A stretch of DNA of 15,066 nt from Sinorhizobium sp. (lineage in GTDB: Bacteria; Pseudomonadota; Alphaproteobacteria; Rhizobiales; Rhizobiaceae): contig JAPSJG010000030.1 in NCBI GenBank assembly GCA_031178305.1, positions 1 through 15,066 on the forward strand, read 5' to 3'. The translations under genes were made by a program, and so were the position numbers. How positions within the stretch are numbered: position 1 is the stretch's first letter; every line of letters starts with the position of its first letter. Below are positions 6,469 to 12,871 of this stretch, piece by piece. The notes beneath the pieces were generated by a model. That model searched no databases. It was not told the DNA's origin and worked only from the letters and a program-made list of their open reading frames with translations.

Positions 6469-7704
6469 ATGGTTACTGCGGCGATGGACGATATCGGGGC
6501 GGTTCTTCGCGAGGCGCGTCGCAACGTCCTGCTGCTCGCCATCGCTCAGGCACTTCTCGGCGTCGTCGGGCCGATCAGCTTTGCCGTCGGCGGCGTGGCC
6601 GGCCACCAGCTGCTCGGCGACGACAAATCGCTCGCGACCGCACCATTGACCGCCTTCAACGTCGGCATGGCGCTTGGCGTCATCCTGGTGGCGACGTTGT
6701 CGCGCCTCGTCGGCAGGCGCTCCGCCTTCATGATCGGGGCCTTGATCGCCGCAACCGGCGGCGTGGTCGCCGCCGCTGCATTGTTCCAGGAAAGCTTCTG
6801 GCTCTTCGCCGGTGGTCTCGCCGTTCTCGGGGCCTCCAACGGCTTTACGCAAAAGCTGCGTTTCGCCGCGGCCGATGCCTCGCCCTCTTTCTTCAAGGCG
6901 AAGGCGATTTCCTGGATCCTCGGAGGCGGCATCGTCTCTGCAATCCTCGGTCCGCAGATCGTCATTTTCGCCGGCGACTATTTCGCTCCCGTCTGGTTTG
7001 CGGGCGCCTTCGTCGCCCTTATCCCGGTCTGCCTCGTAGCGCTTTTCTTCTTCGCGCCCCTGCGGCTGCCGGACGGTGCGAAGGCACAGGTGGTACATGC
7101 GGCGCCTCCTGCGCGGTCGCTCAAGGAGATTGCCGGAAATCAGCGGTTCCTGACAGGAATGATCTGCGGCATCTCCGCTTATGCGCTGATGACCTTCATG
7201 ATGACGGGGGCGCCGGTCGCCATGGTCGTCGGCTGCGGCTTTTCGAGCGATCTCGCGACGCTCGGGATACAGTGGCACGTGCTTGCCATGTTCGGCCCGA
7301 GCTTCGTCACCGGTTGGCTGATCAGCCGGTTCGGCGCGGAGCGCATCGTCGCCTCGGGATTTCTCCTGCTCATGGCCTGCGCGGCCATCGCCCATCTTGG
7401 CGTCGAACTCTGGAATTTCTGGGCCGCGCTGGTTCTTCTCGGCCTTGGATGGAATTTCGCCTTCATCGGCGCGACCGCGATCGTTTCCCAGAGTTACCGT
7501 CCGCATGAGGCGGACAAGGTCCAGGGCTTCCATGATATCGTGCTCTTCTCGGCGGTGGCCGGCTCGTCCTTCGCTTCCGGCAAGGTTCTGGCGGCCTATG
7601 GCTGGGACATGCTCAACTCCGTCGTCTGGCCGGTTGCAGGCCTTTGCCTTTTCCTCCTCTTCCTCCTGATGCGCGCCGGCAATACCAACGGCGGTAGATT
7701 CTGA
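6469..7704 (+). CDS. Major facilitator superfamily transporter with a repeat-derived C-terminus
   Basis: Inner-membrane protein of 411 residues with about 12 hydrophobic segments. A motif-A-like loop between helices 2 and 3 reads SRLVGRRSAFMIG (78-90), and a long central loop (about 197-225) divides the halves. A second marked motif is GLGWNFAFIGATAI (325-338). The substrate cannot be told; efflux is common for this shape. The ATG at 6469 is five bases after the nusB stop with GGAAG before it, so it is probably in the ribH-nusB operon; an open frame further upstream lies inside nusB. The last seven residues (NTNGGRF) and the stop are encoded by the inverted repeat starting at 7681, so the native tail was probably replaced. 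A second in-frame ATG at 6484 is possible. Confidence 0.9.
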   Translation: MVTAAMDDIGAVLREARRNVLLLAIAQALLGVVGPISFAVGGVAGHQLLGDDKSLATAPLTAFNVGMALGVILVATLSRLVGRRSAFMIGALIAATGGVVAAAALFQESFWLFAGGLAVLGASNGFTQKLRFAAADASPSFFKAKAISWILGGGIVSAILGPQIVIFAGDYFAPVWFAGAFVALIPVCLVALFFFAPLRLPDGAKAQVVHAAPPARSLKEIAGNQRFLTGMICGISAYALMTFMMTGAPVAMVVGCGFSSDLATLGIQWHVLAMFGPSFVTGWLISRFGAERIVASGFLLLMACAAIAHLGVELWNFWAALVLLGLGWNFAFIGATAIVSQSYRPHEADKVQGFHDIVLFSAVAGSSFASGKVLAAYGWDMLNSVVWPVAGLCLFLLFLLMRAGNTNGGRF

Positions 7705-7717
7705 CCGATCTGACCGG
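7681..7717 (+). repeat. Inverted-repeat copy A, left boundary of the accessory segment
   Basis: A 37-base stretch starting AATACCAACGGCGG and ending GATCTGACCGG. Bases 7682-7706 occur exactly, inverted, at 9619-9643 (copy B), and all 37 bases match the inverted copy at 12189-12225 except at two positions (35/37). It overlaps the end of the MFS gene, supplying its stop at 7702-7704. The repeat looks like the end of a MITE or insertion sequence; the family is not identified. Confidence 0.85.
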
Positions 7718-7937
7718 GTGGATGGCTGATCTTTCCGTTGTACCAGCACCCGAACGGCTACGGTGTCGTTTGGGTCGAAGAGGACGGTGAAAGGCGCAGG
7801 ATTGGTGCGAATCGGCTTATGTGTCGCGAAGCCCATGGTGAGCCGCCTAGCCCAAAGCACGAGGCTGCGCACTCTTGCCGAAAACCTTCCGCGACTTTTG
7901 CGGGATCTGTTAAGGCGCCTCCGTTACTCTCGCCGGC
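7718..7937. other. Non-coding or decayed stretch inside the accessory segment
   Basis: No gene is well supported in these 220 bases. On the minus strand an open frame from an ATG at about 7836 reads MGFATHKPIRTNPAPFTVLF and continues through DPNDTVAVRVLV into repeat copy A. It looks coding-like, but it has no good ribosome binding site and runs on into the MFS gene antisense. It may be a remnant attached to the repeat. Confidence 0.3.
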
Positions 7938-8359
7938 ATGTACGTGTTTTTCGGAACTAGACGGAAGCTTGTTTGGGCTTCGCTTGGCATCTTGGCGGCC
8001 GTCTCGGTAGTAACCGGACTTCTACACGGCAGCGGCGCGGTGTCAGGTAGAAGCGCCACCCTTCTGATCCACTCGTGGTCACTTGTATCCTTCTGCCTCA
8101 TTGCCGCGATTATGCTGCGACTGGAACCCGGCTACGTTCCACCAATAGCCAATATACCGTTCGCTAAGATGAGGCGCGCCTTCTTGTTCATGGGCGGCTC
8201 GGCCGTCTTAACTACTTTGTTGTTCGGCTTCATGCGCAAGGCAAATTGCCGTTCTCAGCGTTCGCACAATTCGTCTGCTCGGCTGCCGGCGTCTTCGTAC
8301 TCCCGGATTTGATAGCTTTGCTCAGAATACTAAAAGGTTCAGGTAGCAAGGCTCGGTAG
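7938..8359 (+). pseudogene. Four-helix membrane protein broken by one frameshift
   Basis: The frame opening at ATG 7938 (in-frame TAA shortly upstream) gives three hydrophobic helices: about residues 11-31 (LVWASLGILAAVSVVTGL), 43-61 (IHSWSLVSFCLIAAIML) and 83-101 (FLFMGGSAVLTTLLFGFM). After MRK at about 8238 it becomes polar and stops at 8312. In the -1 frame from 8237 the sequence continues QGKLPFSAFAQFVCSAAGVF and VLPDLIALLRIL, a fourth helix, to a TAG at 8357-8359. Joining the frames gives about 140 residues with four helices, so one base seems to be missing near 8235-8240. The family is not recognised. No good ribosome binding site precedes the ATG. It is either a decaying gene or a sequencing error; there is no obvious slippery heptamer to suggest programmed frameshifting. 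Confidence 0.65.
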
Positions 8360-8479
8360 ATCGCCATCGAACAATTTGGACCGCTGCCGAAAGCTCACAC
8401 TCGGCGTATGGGAGAAATGCGCCTTTCCCCAGATCGTCCGCTGGTAGAGATCGCCGTCACCATTTGCTAGCTTGCGCAC

Positions 8480-8858
8480 ATGGATCGGCGAGTGACACTT
8501 TCTGCACTGATTAAGTTCGACAAACCGCTGGAGGAGCTTCGCGCTGCTCTGGCAGAGTTTGACTTGGGATACGGAGCCGGGCATAACCCTTGGCCAATCG
8601 GATATTGCCGCGATGCTGCGGCGCTTCACATCCGGCGAAATTGATGCCCGGACAGTGGAAGTGTGGGCAGATATGATCGAATGTAGGGAAGACATTCAGT
8701 TTGAGTCGGGTCAGGAGGCTGTCATTGCTTCAGCCTTCCATGACCTGGCGAATCCAACGCTCCAAGGGCGATTGGATATCATTGCGCCAGATTTGGTCGC
8801 CGCCTTTCAAGCTCTTCGCCAGGGATATGGCGAATGGACGAGACGTGATCAGCGATAA
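8480..8858 (+). pseudogene. Small acidic protein of unknown function, broken by one frameshift
   Basis: From ATG 8480 the frame gives 28 residues, MDRRVTLSALIKFDKPLEEL then RAALAEFD, ending with the GAC at 8561-8563. Skipping the T at 8564 continues as WDTEPGITLGQSDIAAMLRR, then FTSGEIDARTVEVWADMIE, CREDIQFE and FHDLANPTLQGRLD, to a TAA at 8856-8858, about 125 residues in all. The joined protein reads naturally across the junction (AEFD-WDTEP) and matches, from memory, a family of small acidic hypothetical proteins in rhizobia with a GEID..TVE.WA..IE.REDI pattern. Without the join, translation would have to start at TTG 8559 with no ribosome binding site. A GTG at 8492 is an alternative first start. 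Function is unknown; the extra base could be a mutation or a sequencing error. Confidence 0.65.
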
Positions 8859-8919
8859 TTTCCGACCGGCTTTCGAACCCGCGCAGCAAGGTTGGATGCA
8901 GGCGTCTGCCATTTAGTTC

Positions 8920-8958
8920 TTTACCGAGTGCGATCAGTACCGGGTGAACTTCGGTAAA
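8920..8958. repeat. Inverted repeat in a gene-free gap
   Basis: TTTACCGA (8920-8927) and TCGGTAAA (8951-8958) are perfect 8-base arms around 23 bases. They lie between the frameshifted acidic-protein gene and the minus-strand gene ending at 9080, so the structure could end transcription of either. It lacks an adjoining T run; the nearest, GGGCTTTTT, is about 20 bases further on. The rest of 8859-9079 shows no gene. Confidence 0.35.
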
Positions 8959-9079
8959 CTTCCAGTCTACGAAAATAGGGCTTTTTCATTGGGCCAAAGA
9001 TGCAGGCTGGGATCGCTTGGTCAATAAGCCCGGTAGCGCTGCTGGAAAATGCAAATAGACCCCGGCTGGGGACCGCCGT

Positions 9080-9409
9080 CTATGTGGTAGAGTGGTCGCC
9101 TTCAGGCTTCGTCGGCTTCACAAGCGAAATGACCCGAGGCTTAGATGGCGCGTCTAGCCAATCGATCCACTTGTCCCTTTCCTCGATCGAGTCGAAGAAC
9201 CTCCAGAGCTTGTACTCTTCTTCGGTGGTCTCCAGCATCTCGCCGATGGACACGAGCTCTAGAGGTAGCGTCACCTCGTTGCCGTCGAAGCGAACGAAAT
9301 AGAGCCCTTCGGCAGCGAGGCGGATCACTTGACCAGTGGCGTAACTTCCATCGGGATCATCGACCGTGAAGTACATGCCGGTCAAAGACTCAAAAACTTT
9401 GTTGTTCAT
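9080..9409 (-). CDS. Hypothetical acidic protein
   Basis: A 109-residue frame starting MNNKVFESLTGMYFTVDDPD. The first half alternates in a way that suggests a small beta barrel (GSYATGQVIRLAAEGLYFVR, then FDGNEVTLPLELVSI). The second half is charged and helical (EEEYKLWRFFDSIEERDKWI). No signal peptide, membrane segment or cysteine motif is visible, so it should be cytosolic. The frame is open further upstream to 9520, but that extension reads as non-coding, and the ATG at 9409 gives the most protein-like product. No clear ribosome binding site is seen. It is the only apparently intact gene inside the repeat-bounded segment. I do not recognise the family; the beta-barrel suggestion is inference from residue pattern only. 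Confidence 0.6.
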   Translation of the reverse strand: MNNKVFESLTGMYFTVDDPDGSYATGQVIRLAAEGLYFVRFDGNEVTLPLELVSIGEMLETTEEEYKLWRFFDSIEERDKWIDWLDAPSKPRVISLVKPTKPEGDHSTT

Positions 9410-9618
9410 CGATTTCGAATGCCAGTTCAAGAATGCAGGGCATGAGAGGTTTACGCAAGCGTTGCCCAAAGGCAAGGCGATTAATGATGATGCCACCGCC
9501 GTCAATCGTTCGCCGACCACCCGGCCAAGATATGCCTGAGTGAGTAGAGACGACAGTCGGTGACTTATGCGGGGTAGGTGATCGCCTTCATTTCCGCAGG
9601 CAGCGCAACCATCGGATG

Positions 9619-9643
9619 GGTCAGAATCTACCGCCGTTGGTAT
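9619..9643 (-). repeat. Inverted-repeat copy B, right boundary of the accessory segment
   Basis: The 25 bases are the exact reverse complement of 7682-7706. Beyond them, on the inner side, the match to copy A decays quickly (CATCCGA against GATCTGA). On the outer side it is followed by TAAGAG. It lies 213 bases before hppA. Confidence 0.85.
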
Positions 9644-9723
9644 AAGAGAGCCGCCGCAGTCTGAAGCCCGAGGGCTCTTCTCGCCGAAATCCCGGTCGCT
9701 GAGACGCGGGCATTTTCAGGGGC

Positions 9724-9752
9724 TTGACGATCCTTCTTCGCACCCGCACTCT
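9724..9752 (+). promoter_or_regulatory. Possible hppA promoter
   Basis: CTTGAC at 9723-9728 matches the -35 element favoured by rhizobial housekeeping sigma factors. At the proper 17-base spacing the -10 would be CACTCT, which is poor. It is about 105 bases before the hppA start. This is a weak candidate, given because nothing better is seen. Confidence 0.25.
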
Positions 9753-9856
9753 GGCCGCGCCATGAGGACGCTCCGCTTGAGGAGGCGGCGCGATTCGGGC
9801 TTGAGGGGCCTGCCGCAGGGAGTGAGCCGGCGGGTTGTAACGGAGGATAGTGCGAA

Positions 9857-11992
9857 ATGACCATATTGTTGGGCGTTATCGCATGCGGGTTGCTTTCGGT
9901 GGCCTACGCCATCTGGGCGGCACAGTCTGTGCTGGCTGCCGACCAGGGGAATGCCCGCATGCAGGAGATCGCTGGCTTCATCAGAGAGGGGGCGCAGGCC
10001 TACCTCACGCGTCAATACAAAGCCATTGCCATCGTCGGCGTCGTCGTTTTCATCGCCGCATGGGTTCTACTCTCGGGGGCAGCCGCCATCGGTTTCCTGA
10101 TCGGCGCAGTGCTCTCGGGCGCTGCCGGTTTCATCGGCATGCATGTTTCGGTCCGGGCCAATGTCCGCACGGCCCAGGCCGCCTCGGTCAGCCTTGCCTC
10201 CGGGCTCGACATCGCGTTCAAATCCGGCGCCATCACCGGTCTCCTGGTGGCGGGCCTCGCCCTCCTGGGCGTGTCGGTCTACTATTTCGTGCTCACCTTC
10301 GGCTTGGGGCACGATCCCGCCTCGCGTGAGGTGATCGACGCGCTCGTGGCCCTCGGCTTCGGCGGATCGCTCATTTCGATCTTCGCCCGTCTTGGCGGCG
10401 GCATCTTCACCAAAGGCGCGGATGTCGGCGGCGATCTCGTCGGCAAGGTGGAAGCGGGCATTCCGGAAGACGATCCGCGCAATCCCGCGACGATCGCGGA
10501 CAATGTCGGCGACAATGTCGGCGACTGCGCCGGCATGGCGGCGGACCTCTTCGAGACCTACGCCGTGTCCGTGGTCGCGACGATGGTGCTTGCCGCGATC
10601 TTCTTCGCAGGCACGCCGCTATTCTCGAGCATCATGGTCTATCCGCTGGCGATCTGCGCGGCCTGCATCATCACTTCGATCATCGGCACCTTCTTCGTCA
10701 AGCTCGGCACCAACGGCTCGATCATGGGCGCGCTCTATCGCGGGCTGATCATGACCGGCGTGCTGTCGATCTTCGGCCTCGGCGCCGCGACCTCGCTGAC
10801 GATCGGATGGGGCTCGATCGGTGCGGTCGCGGGCAAGGACATTACCGGCTGGGGTCTGTTCTTCTGCGGCATCATCGGCCTCATCGTCACCGCACTGATC
10901 GTCGTCATTACCGAATACTACACCGGCACCAACAAACGGCCCGTGAACTCGATCGCGCAGGCCTCCGTCACCGGCCACGGCACCAACGTAATCCAGGGCC
11001 TGGCCGTCTCGCTCGAATCGACCGCGCTGCCGGCGATCGTGATCGTCGGCGGCATCATCGCCACATATCAGTTCGCGGGACTCTTCGGCACCGCCATCGC
11101 CGTCACCACCATGCTTGGTCTTGCCGGCATGATCGTGGCGCTCGACGCCTTCGGGCCGGTCACGGACAATGCCGGCGGCATCGCCGAGATGTCGCATCTG
11201 CCGCCGGAAGTGCGCAAGTCGACAGATGCTCTCGATGCGGTCGGCAACACCACCAAGGCCGTGACCAAGGGTTATGCGATCGGCTCGGCCGGCCTCGGTG
11301 CCCTCGTGCTCTTCGCGGCCTATTCCAACGACCTCGCCTATTTTGCCGCCAATGGCGAGAAGTATCCCTATTTCGCCGATGTCGGAACGATCTCCTTCGA
11401 CCTGTCGAACCCGTACGTCGTCGCTGGCCTCATCTTCGGCGGCCTCATTCCCTATCTCTTCGGCGGCATCGCCATGACCGCGGTCGGCCGGGCAGGGGGG
11501 GCCGTCGTCGAGGAGGTCCGCCGGCAGTTCAAGGAGAAGCCTGGCATCATGGAGGGCAAGGACCGGCCGGATTACGGCCGCGCCGTCGACATGCTGACCA
11601 GGGCGGCTATCCGCGAGATGATCGTTCCCTCGCTGCTGCCAGTATTGGCGCCGATCGTGGTCTATTTCGGCGTGCTGCTCATCTCCGGTTCGAAGGCGTC
11701 TGCCTTCGCGGCACTTGGCGCCTCGCTGCTCGGCGTCATCGTCAACGGCCTGTTCGTGGCGGTCTCGATGACCTCCGGGGGTGGCGCCTGGGACAATGCG
11801 AAGAAGAGCTTCGAAGACGGCTTCGTCGACAAGGACGGCACCCGCCACATGAAAGGCTCGGAGGCGCACAAGGCTTCCGTGACCGGCGATACGGTCGGTG
11901 ATCCCTACAAGGACACGGCCGGGCCCGCAGTCAATCCGGCGATCAAGATCACCAATATCGTCGCGTTGCTGCTGCTCGCCGTACTCGCCTGA
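9857..11992 (+). CDS. hppA: K+-independent membrane proton-pumping pyrophosphatase
   Basis: Integral membrane enzyme that hydrolyses pyrophosphate and pumps H+ out of the cytoplasm. The 711 residues with about 15-16 hydrophobic segments match the family. The catalytic region shows FTKGADVGGDLVGKVE (184-199), EDDPRNPATIADNVGDNVGD (204-223) and CAGMAADLFETYAVS, with a second acidic site at FGPVTDNAGGIAEM (432-445) and a third near GDTVGDPYKDTAGPAVNP (677-694). The K+-dependence signature reads GNTTKAVTKGYAIGSA (463-478): Lys467 and Thr470 mark the K+-independent, H+-pumping class, where K+-dependent enzymes have Ala and Gly. The ATG at 9857 follows GGAGGATA at normal spacing. It stands alone and is closed by a strong terminator. 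Confidence 0.98.
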   Translation: MTILLGVIACGLLSVAYAIWAAQSVLAADQGNARMQEIAGFIREGAQAYLTRQYKAIAIVGVVVFIAAWVLLSGAAAIGFLIGAVLSGAAGFIGMHVSVRANVRTAQAASVSLASGLDIAFKSGAITGLLVAGLALLGVSVYYFVLTFGLGHDPASREVIDALVALGFGGSLISIFARLGGGIFTKGADVGGDLVGKVEAGIPEDDPRNPATIADNVGDNVGDCAGMAADLFETYAVSVVATMVLAAIFFAGTPLFSSIMVYPLAICAACIITSIIGTFFVKLGTNGSIMGALYRGLIMTGVLSIFGLGAATSLTIGWGSIGAVAGKDITGWGLFFCGIIGLIVTALIVVITEYYTGTNKRPVNSIAQASVTGHGTNVIQGLAVSLESTALPAIVIVGGIIATYQFAGLFGTAIAVTTMLGLAGMIVALDAFGPVTDNAGGIAEMSHLPPEVRKSTDALDAVGNTTKAVTKGYAIGSAGLGALVLFAAYSNDLAYFAANGEKYPYFADVGTISFDLSNPYVVAGLIFGGLIPYLFGGIAMTAVGRAGGAVVEEVRRQFKEKPGIMEGKDRPDYGRAVDMLTRAAIREMIVPSLLPVLAPIVVYFGVLLISGSKASAFAALGASLLGVIVNGLFVAVSMTSGGGAWDNAKKSFEDGFVDKDGTRHMKGSEAHKASVTGDTVGDPYKDTAGPAVNPAIKITNIVALLLLAVLA

Positions 11993-12011
11993 CGATTGAT
12001 CGCATGAACAT

Positions 12012-12045
12012 AAAGGCCCGCGAAACCTGGGTTTCGCGGGCCTTT
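12012..12045. terminator. Strong intrinsic terminator after hppA
   Basis: The 16 bases AAAGGCCCGCGAAACC (12012-12027) are perfectly complementary to 12030-12045 around TG. The central bases must open to make a real loop, leaving about 15 bp. The A run before and T run after (CCTTTGTGTC) let it work in both directions. It lies 20 bases after the hppA stop. Confidence 0.92.
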
Positions 12046-12062
12046 GTGTCTCGCAATTTCGC

Positions 12063-12225
12063 CGGTGACGGCAGTAGAATCTGACCGATCTGATGGGACA
12101 GGGCGCTCCGCTGGCTAGGCGCGTTGCGCCGCGCTCGTGATGCTACGGCATCACGGCGCACGATGCGTCTTGCCACGACACACAATAGCTCCGGTCAGAT
12201 CGGTCAGAATTTACTGCCGTTGGTA
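12063..12225. mobile_element. MITE-like element of about 160 bp
   Basis: The arms at 12068-12093 and 12195-12220 are inverted copies matching at 24 of 26 bases (core TCTGACCGATCTGA). The right arm extends to TTGGTA at 12225 and is nearly identical to repeat copy A; the left outer end has diverged over about five bases. The roughly 100-base interior is also structured: CGTGATGC-TACG-GCATCACG is a perfect 8-bp hairpin at about 12135-12154, and GGCGC-GTT-GCGCC lies just before it. There is no coding capacity. It fills the gap between the hppA terminator and the bamE stop codon. It is a non-autonomous element or related dispersed repeat; the family is not identified. Confidence 0.75.
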
Positions 12226-12732
12226 TTATTTCCCGAAGTTCTTGAACAGGTTCTGCGCTGCTCCCCTGCCGACGCCCGGACCGGTCAGGAGCTGGCCGAG
12301 GAAGCTCGTTTCCTTACCGCCGGTCGGGGTCGTGCTCGACAGCATGTCGAAGACCTTGCCGTCTTTCAGCGTGTAATGGGCGAGCTGGCTGACGACGCCC
12401 TCGTTGTCGAAATAGACTGCGAGGATCGACTGGTCGATGAGCTTAGGCTTCATAAAGGCGACCGGCCGCTTGCGGGTCTGCGAGATATAGTAGAACACCT
12501 CGTTGTCGAATGTCGCGGTTGTCGACGGCGTGCCGAGCGAGAGCAGTACCTGCTCGCGGCTGGATCCGACGGGCACGAGGTTCAATGTTTCCTGGTCGAC
12601 GATGTAGCCCTGATGCAGGACTTCACCGACATTGGCCGCCTGGCAGCCCGCAAGCGCCGTTGTGCAGAGGGAAGCCACGACCACGGCACGGCGCAGCACT
12701 TTCAGGTTTGATGTCAAATACCGCTTCGTCAA
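12226..12732 (-). CDS. bamE: Outer-membrane assembly lipoprotein BamE (SmpA/OmlA)
   Basis: Lipoprotein of the BAM complex, which inserts beta-barrel proteins into the outer membrane. I choose TTG at 12732: GGGGAG (12739-12744) is exactly six bases upstream. This gives 168 residues beginning MTKRYLTSNLKVLRRAVVVA, a proper lipoprotein signal with lipobox LAGC at Cys30. The ATG at 12813 would add 27 non-signal-like residues. The fold motif is VPVGSSREQVLLSLGTPS followed by FDNEVFYYISQ, the usual BamE pattern, and then AVYFDNEGVV. A C-terminal tail of about 45 residues (TGGKETSFLGQLLTG onward) is Gly-rich. The TAA stop at 12226-12228 directly abuts the MITE-like element. It is divergent from the next gene. 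Confidence 0.92.
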   Translation of the reverse strand: MTKRYLTSNLKVLRRAVVVASLCTTALAGCQAANVGEVLHQGYIVDQETLNLVPVGSSREQVLLSLGTPSTTATFDNEVFYYISQTRKRPVAFMKPKLIDQSILAVYFDNEGVVSQLAHYTLKDGKVFDMLSSTTPTGGKETSFLGQLLTGPGVGRGAAQNLFKNFGK

Positions 12733-12737
12733 CGACT

Positions 12738-12745
12738 GCTCCCCT
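12738..12745 (-). promoter_or_regulatory. Ribosome binding site deciding the TTG start of bamE
   Basis: Read on the minus strand, AGGGGAGC lies six bases before TTG 12732. No comparable site precedes the ATG at 12813, so this fixes the start. Confidence 0.8.
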
Positions 12746-12871
12746 TGGAGAAACGATGGCAAATCCGCCATTGCAATTCGTGCCTGCTTCGGTAAACCAG
12801 CTTCGGCTATCATGCAACAACGTCATGGGCGCTTGCCCATCGATTTCGAGAAGCCACGGCTGGGCCCTGTG

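Larger units (their letters stand above)
7681..9643. mobile_element. Segment bounded by inverted repeats, no transposase seen (cassette-like)
   Basis: Two inward-facing repeats sharing 25 identical bases (7682-7706 and 9619-9643) enclose about 1.9 kb. The interior has lower G+C by eye than the flanking core genes, small unrecognised genes, and two frameshifted reading frames. Both outer ends carry TA before CCAACGG, which could be a TA target duplication of the kind made by IS630/Tc1-type elements or simply part of the repeat. No transposase or recombinase frame is present. It resembles a mobile insertion cassette moved in trans, or two solitary repeat copies that happen to flank old accessory DNA. 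The boundary repeats are certain; the unit interpretation is inference. Confidence 0.5.
9410..9856. other. Gene-free region upstream of hppA
   Basis: These 447 bases contain repeat copy B (9619-9643), a small hairpin AGCCC-GA-GGGCT (9665-9676) and the presumed hppA promoter and leader. I see no supported gene. Everything right of 9644 should be native hppA upstream DNA, and the part left of it belongs to the accessory segment. Confidence 0.5.

Noticed and set aside
8339..8479. Minus-strand frame reading CRKCHSPIHVRKLANGDGDL and GKAHFSHTPSVSF, which looks like a zinc-binding tail.
   Set aside because: There is no plausible start codon with a ribosome binding site before the CxxC; the frame only begins antisense to the acidic-protein gene. 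Coding-like third positions keep it unresolved rather than disproved.
8866..8890. GGCTTTCGAACCC looks like a tRNA T-arm.
   Set aside because: No matching acceptor, D-arm or anticodon arm could be found around it.
9000..9302. Plus-strand frame of about 100 residues starting MQAGIAWSIS.
   Set aside because: It is antisense to the more protein-like minus-strand gene at 9080-9409 and has a low-complexity, Ser-rich product.
10619..11869. Long minus-strand and alternative plus-strand frames across hppA.
   Set aside because: Their products are Arg/Asp/His-rich and lack any family pattern; hppA explains the region fully.
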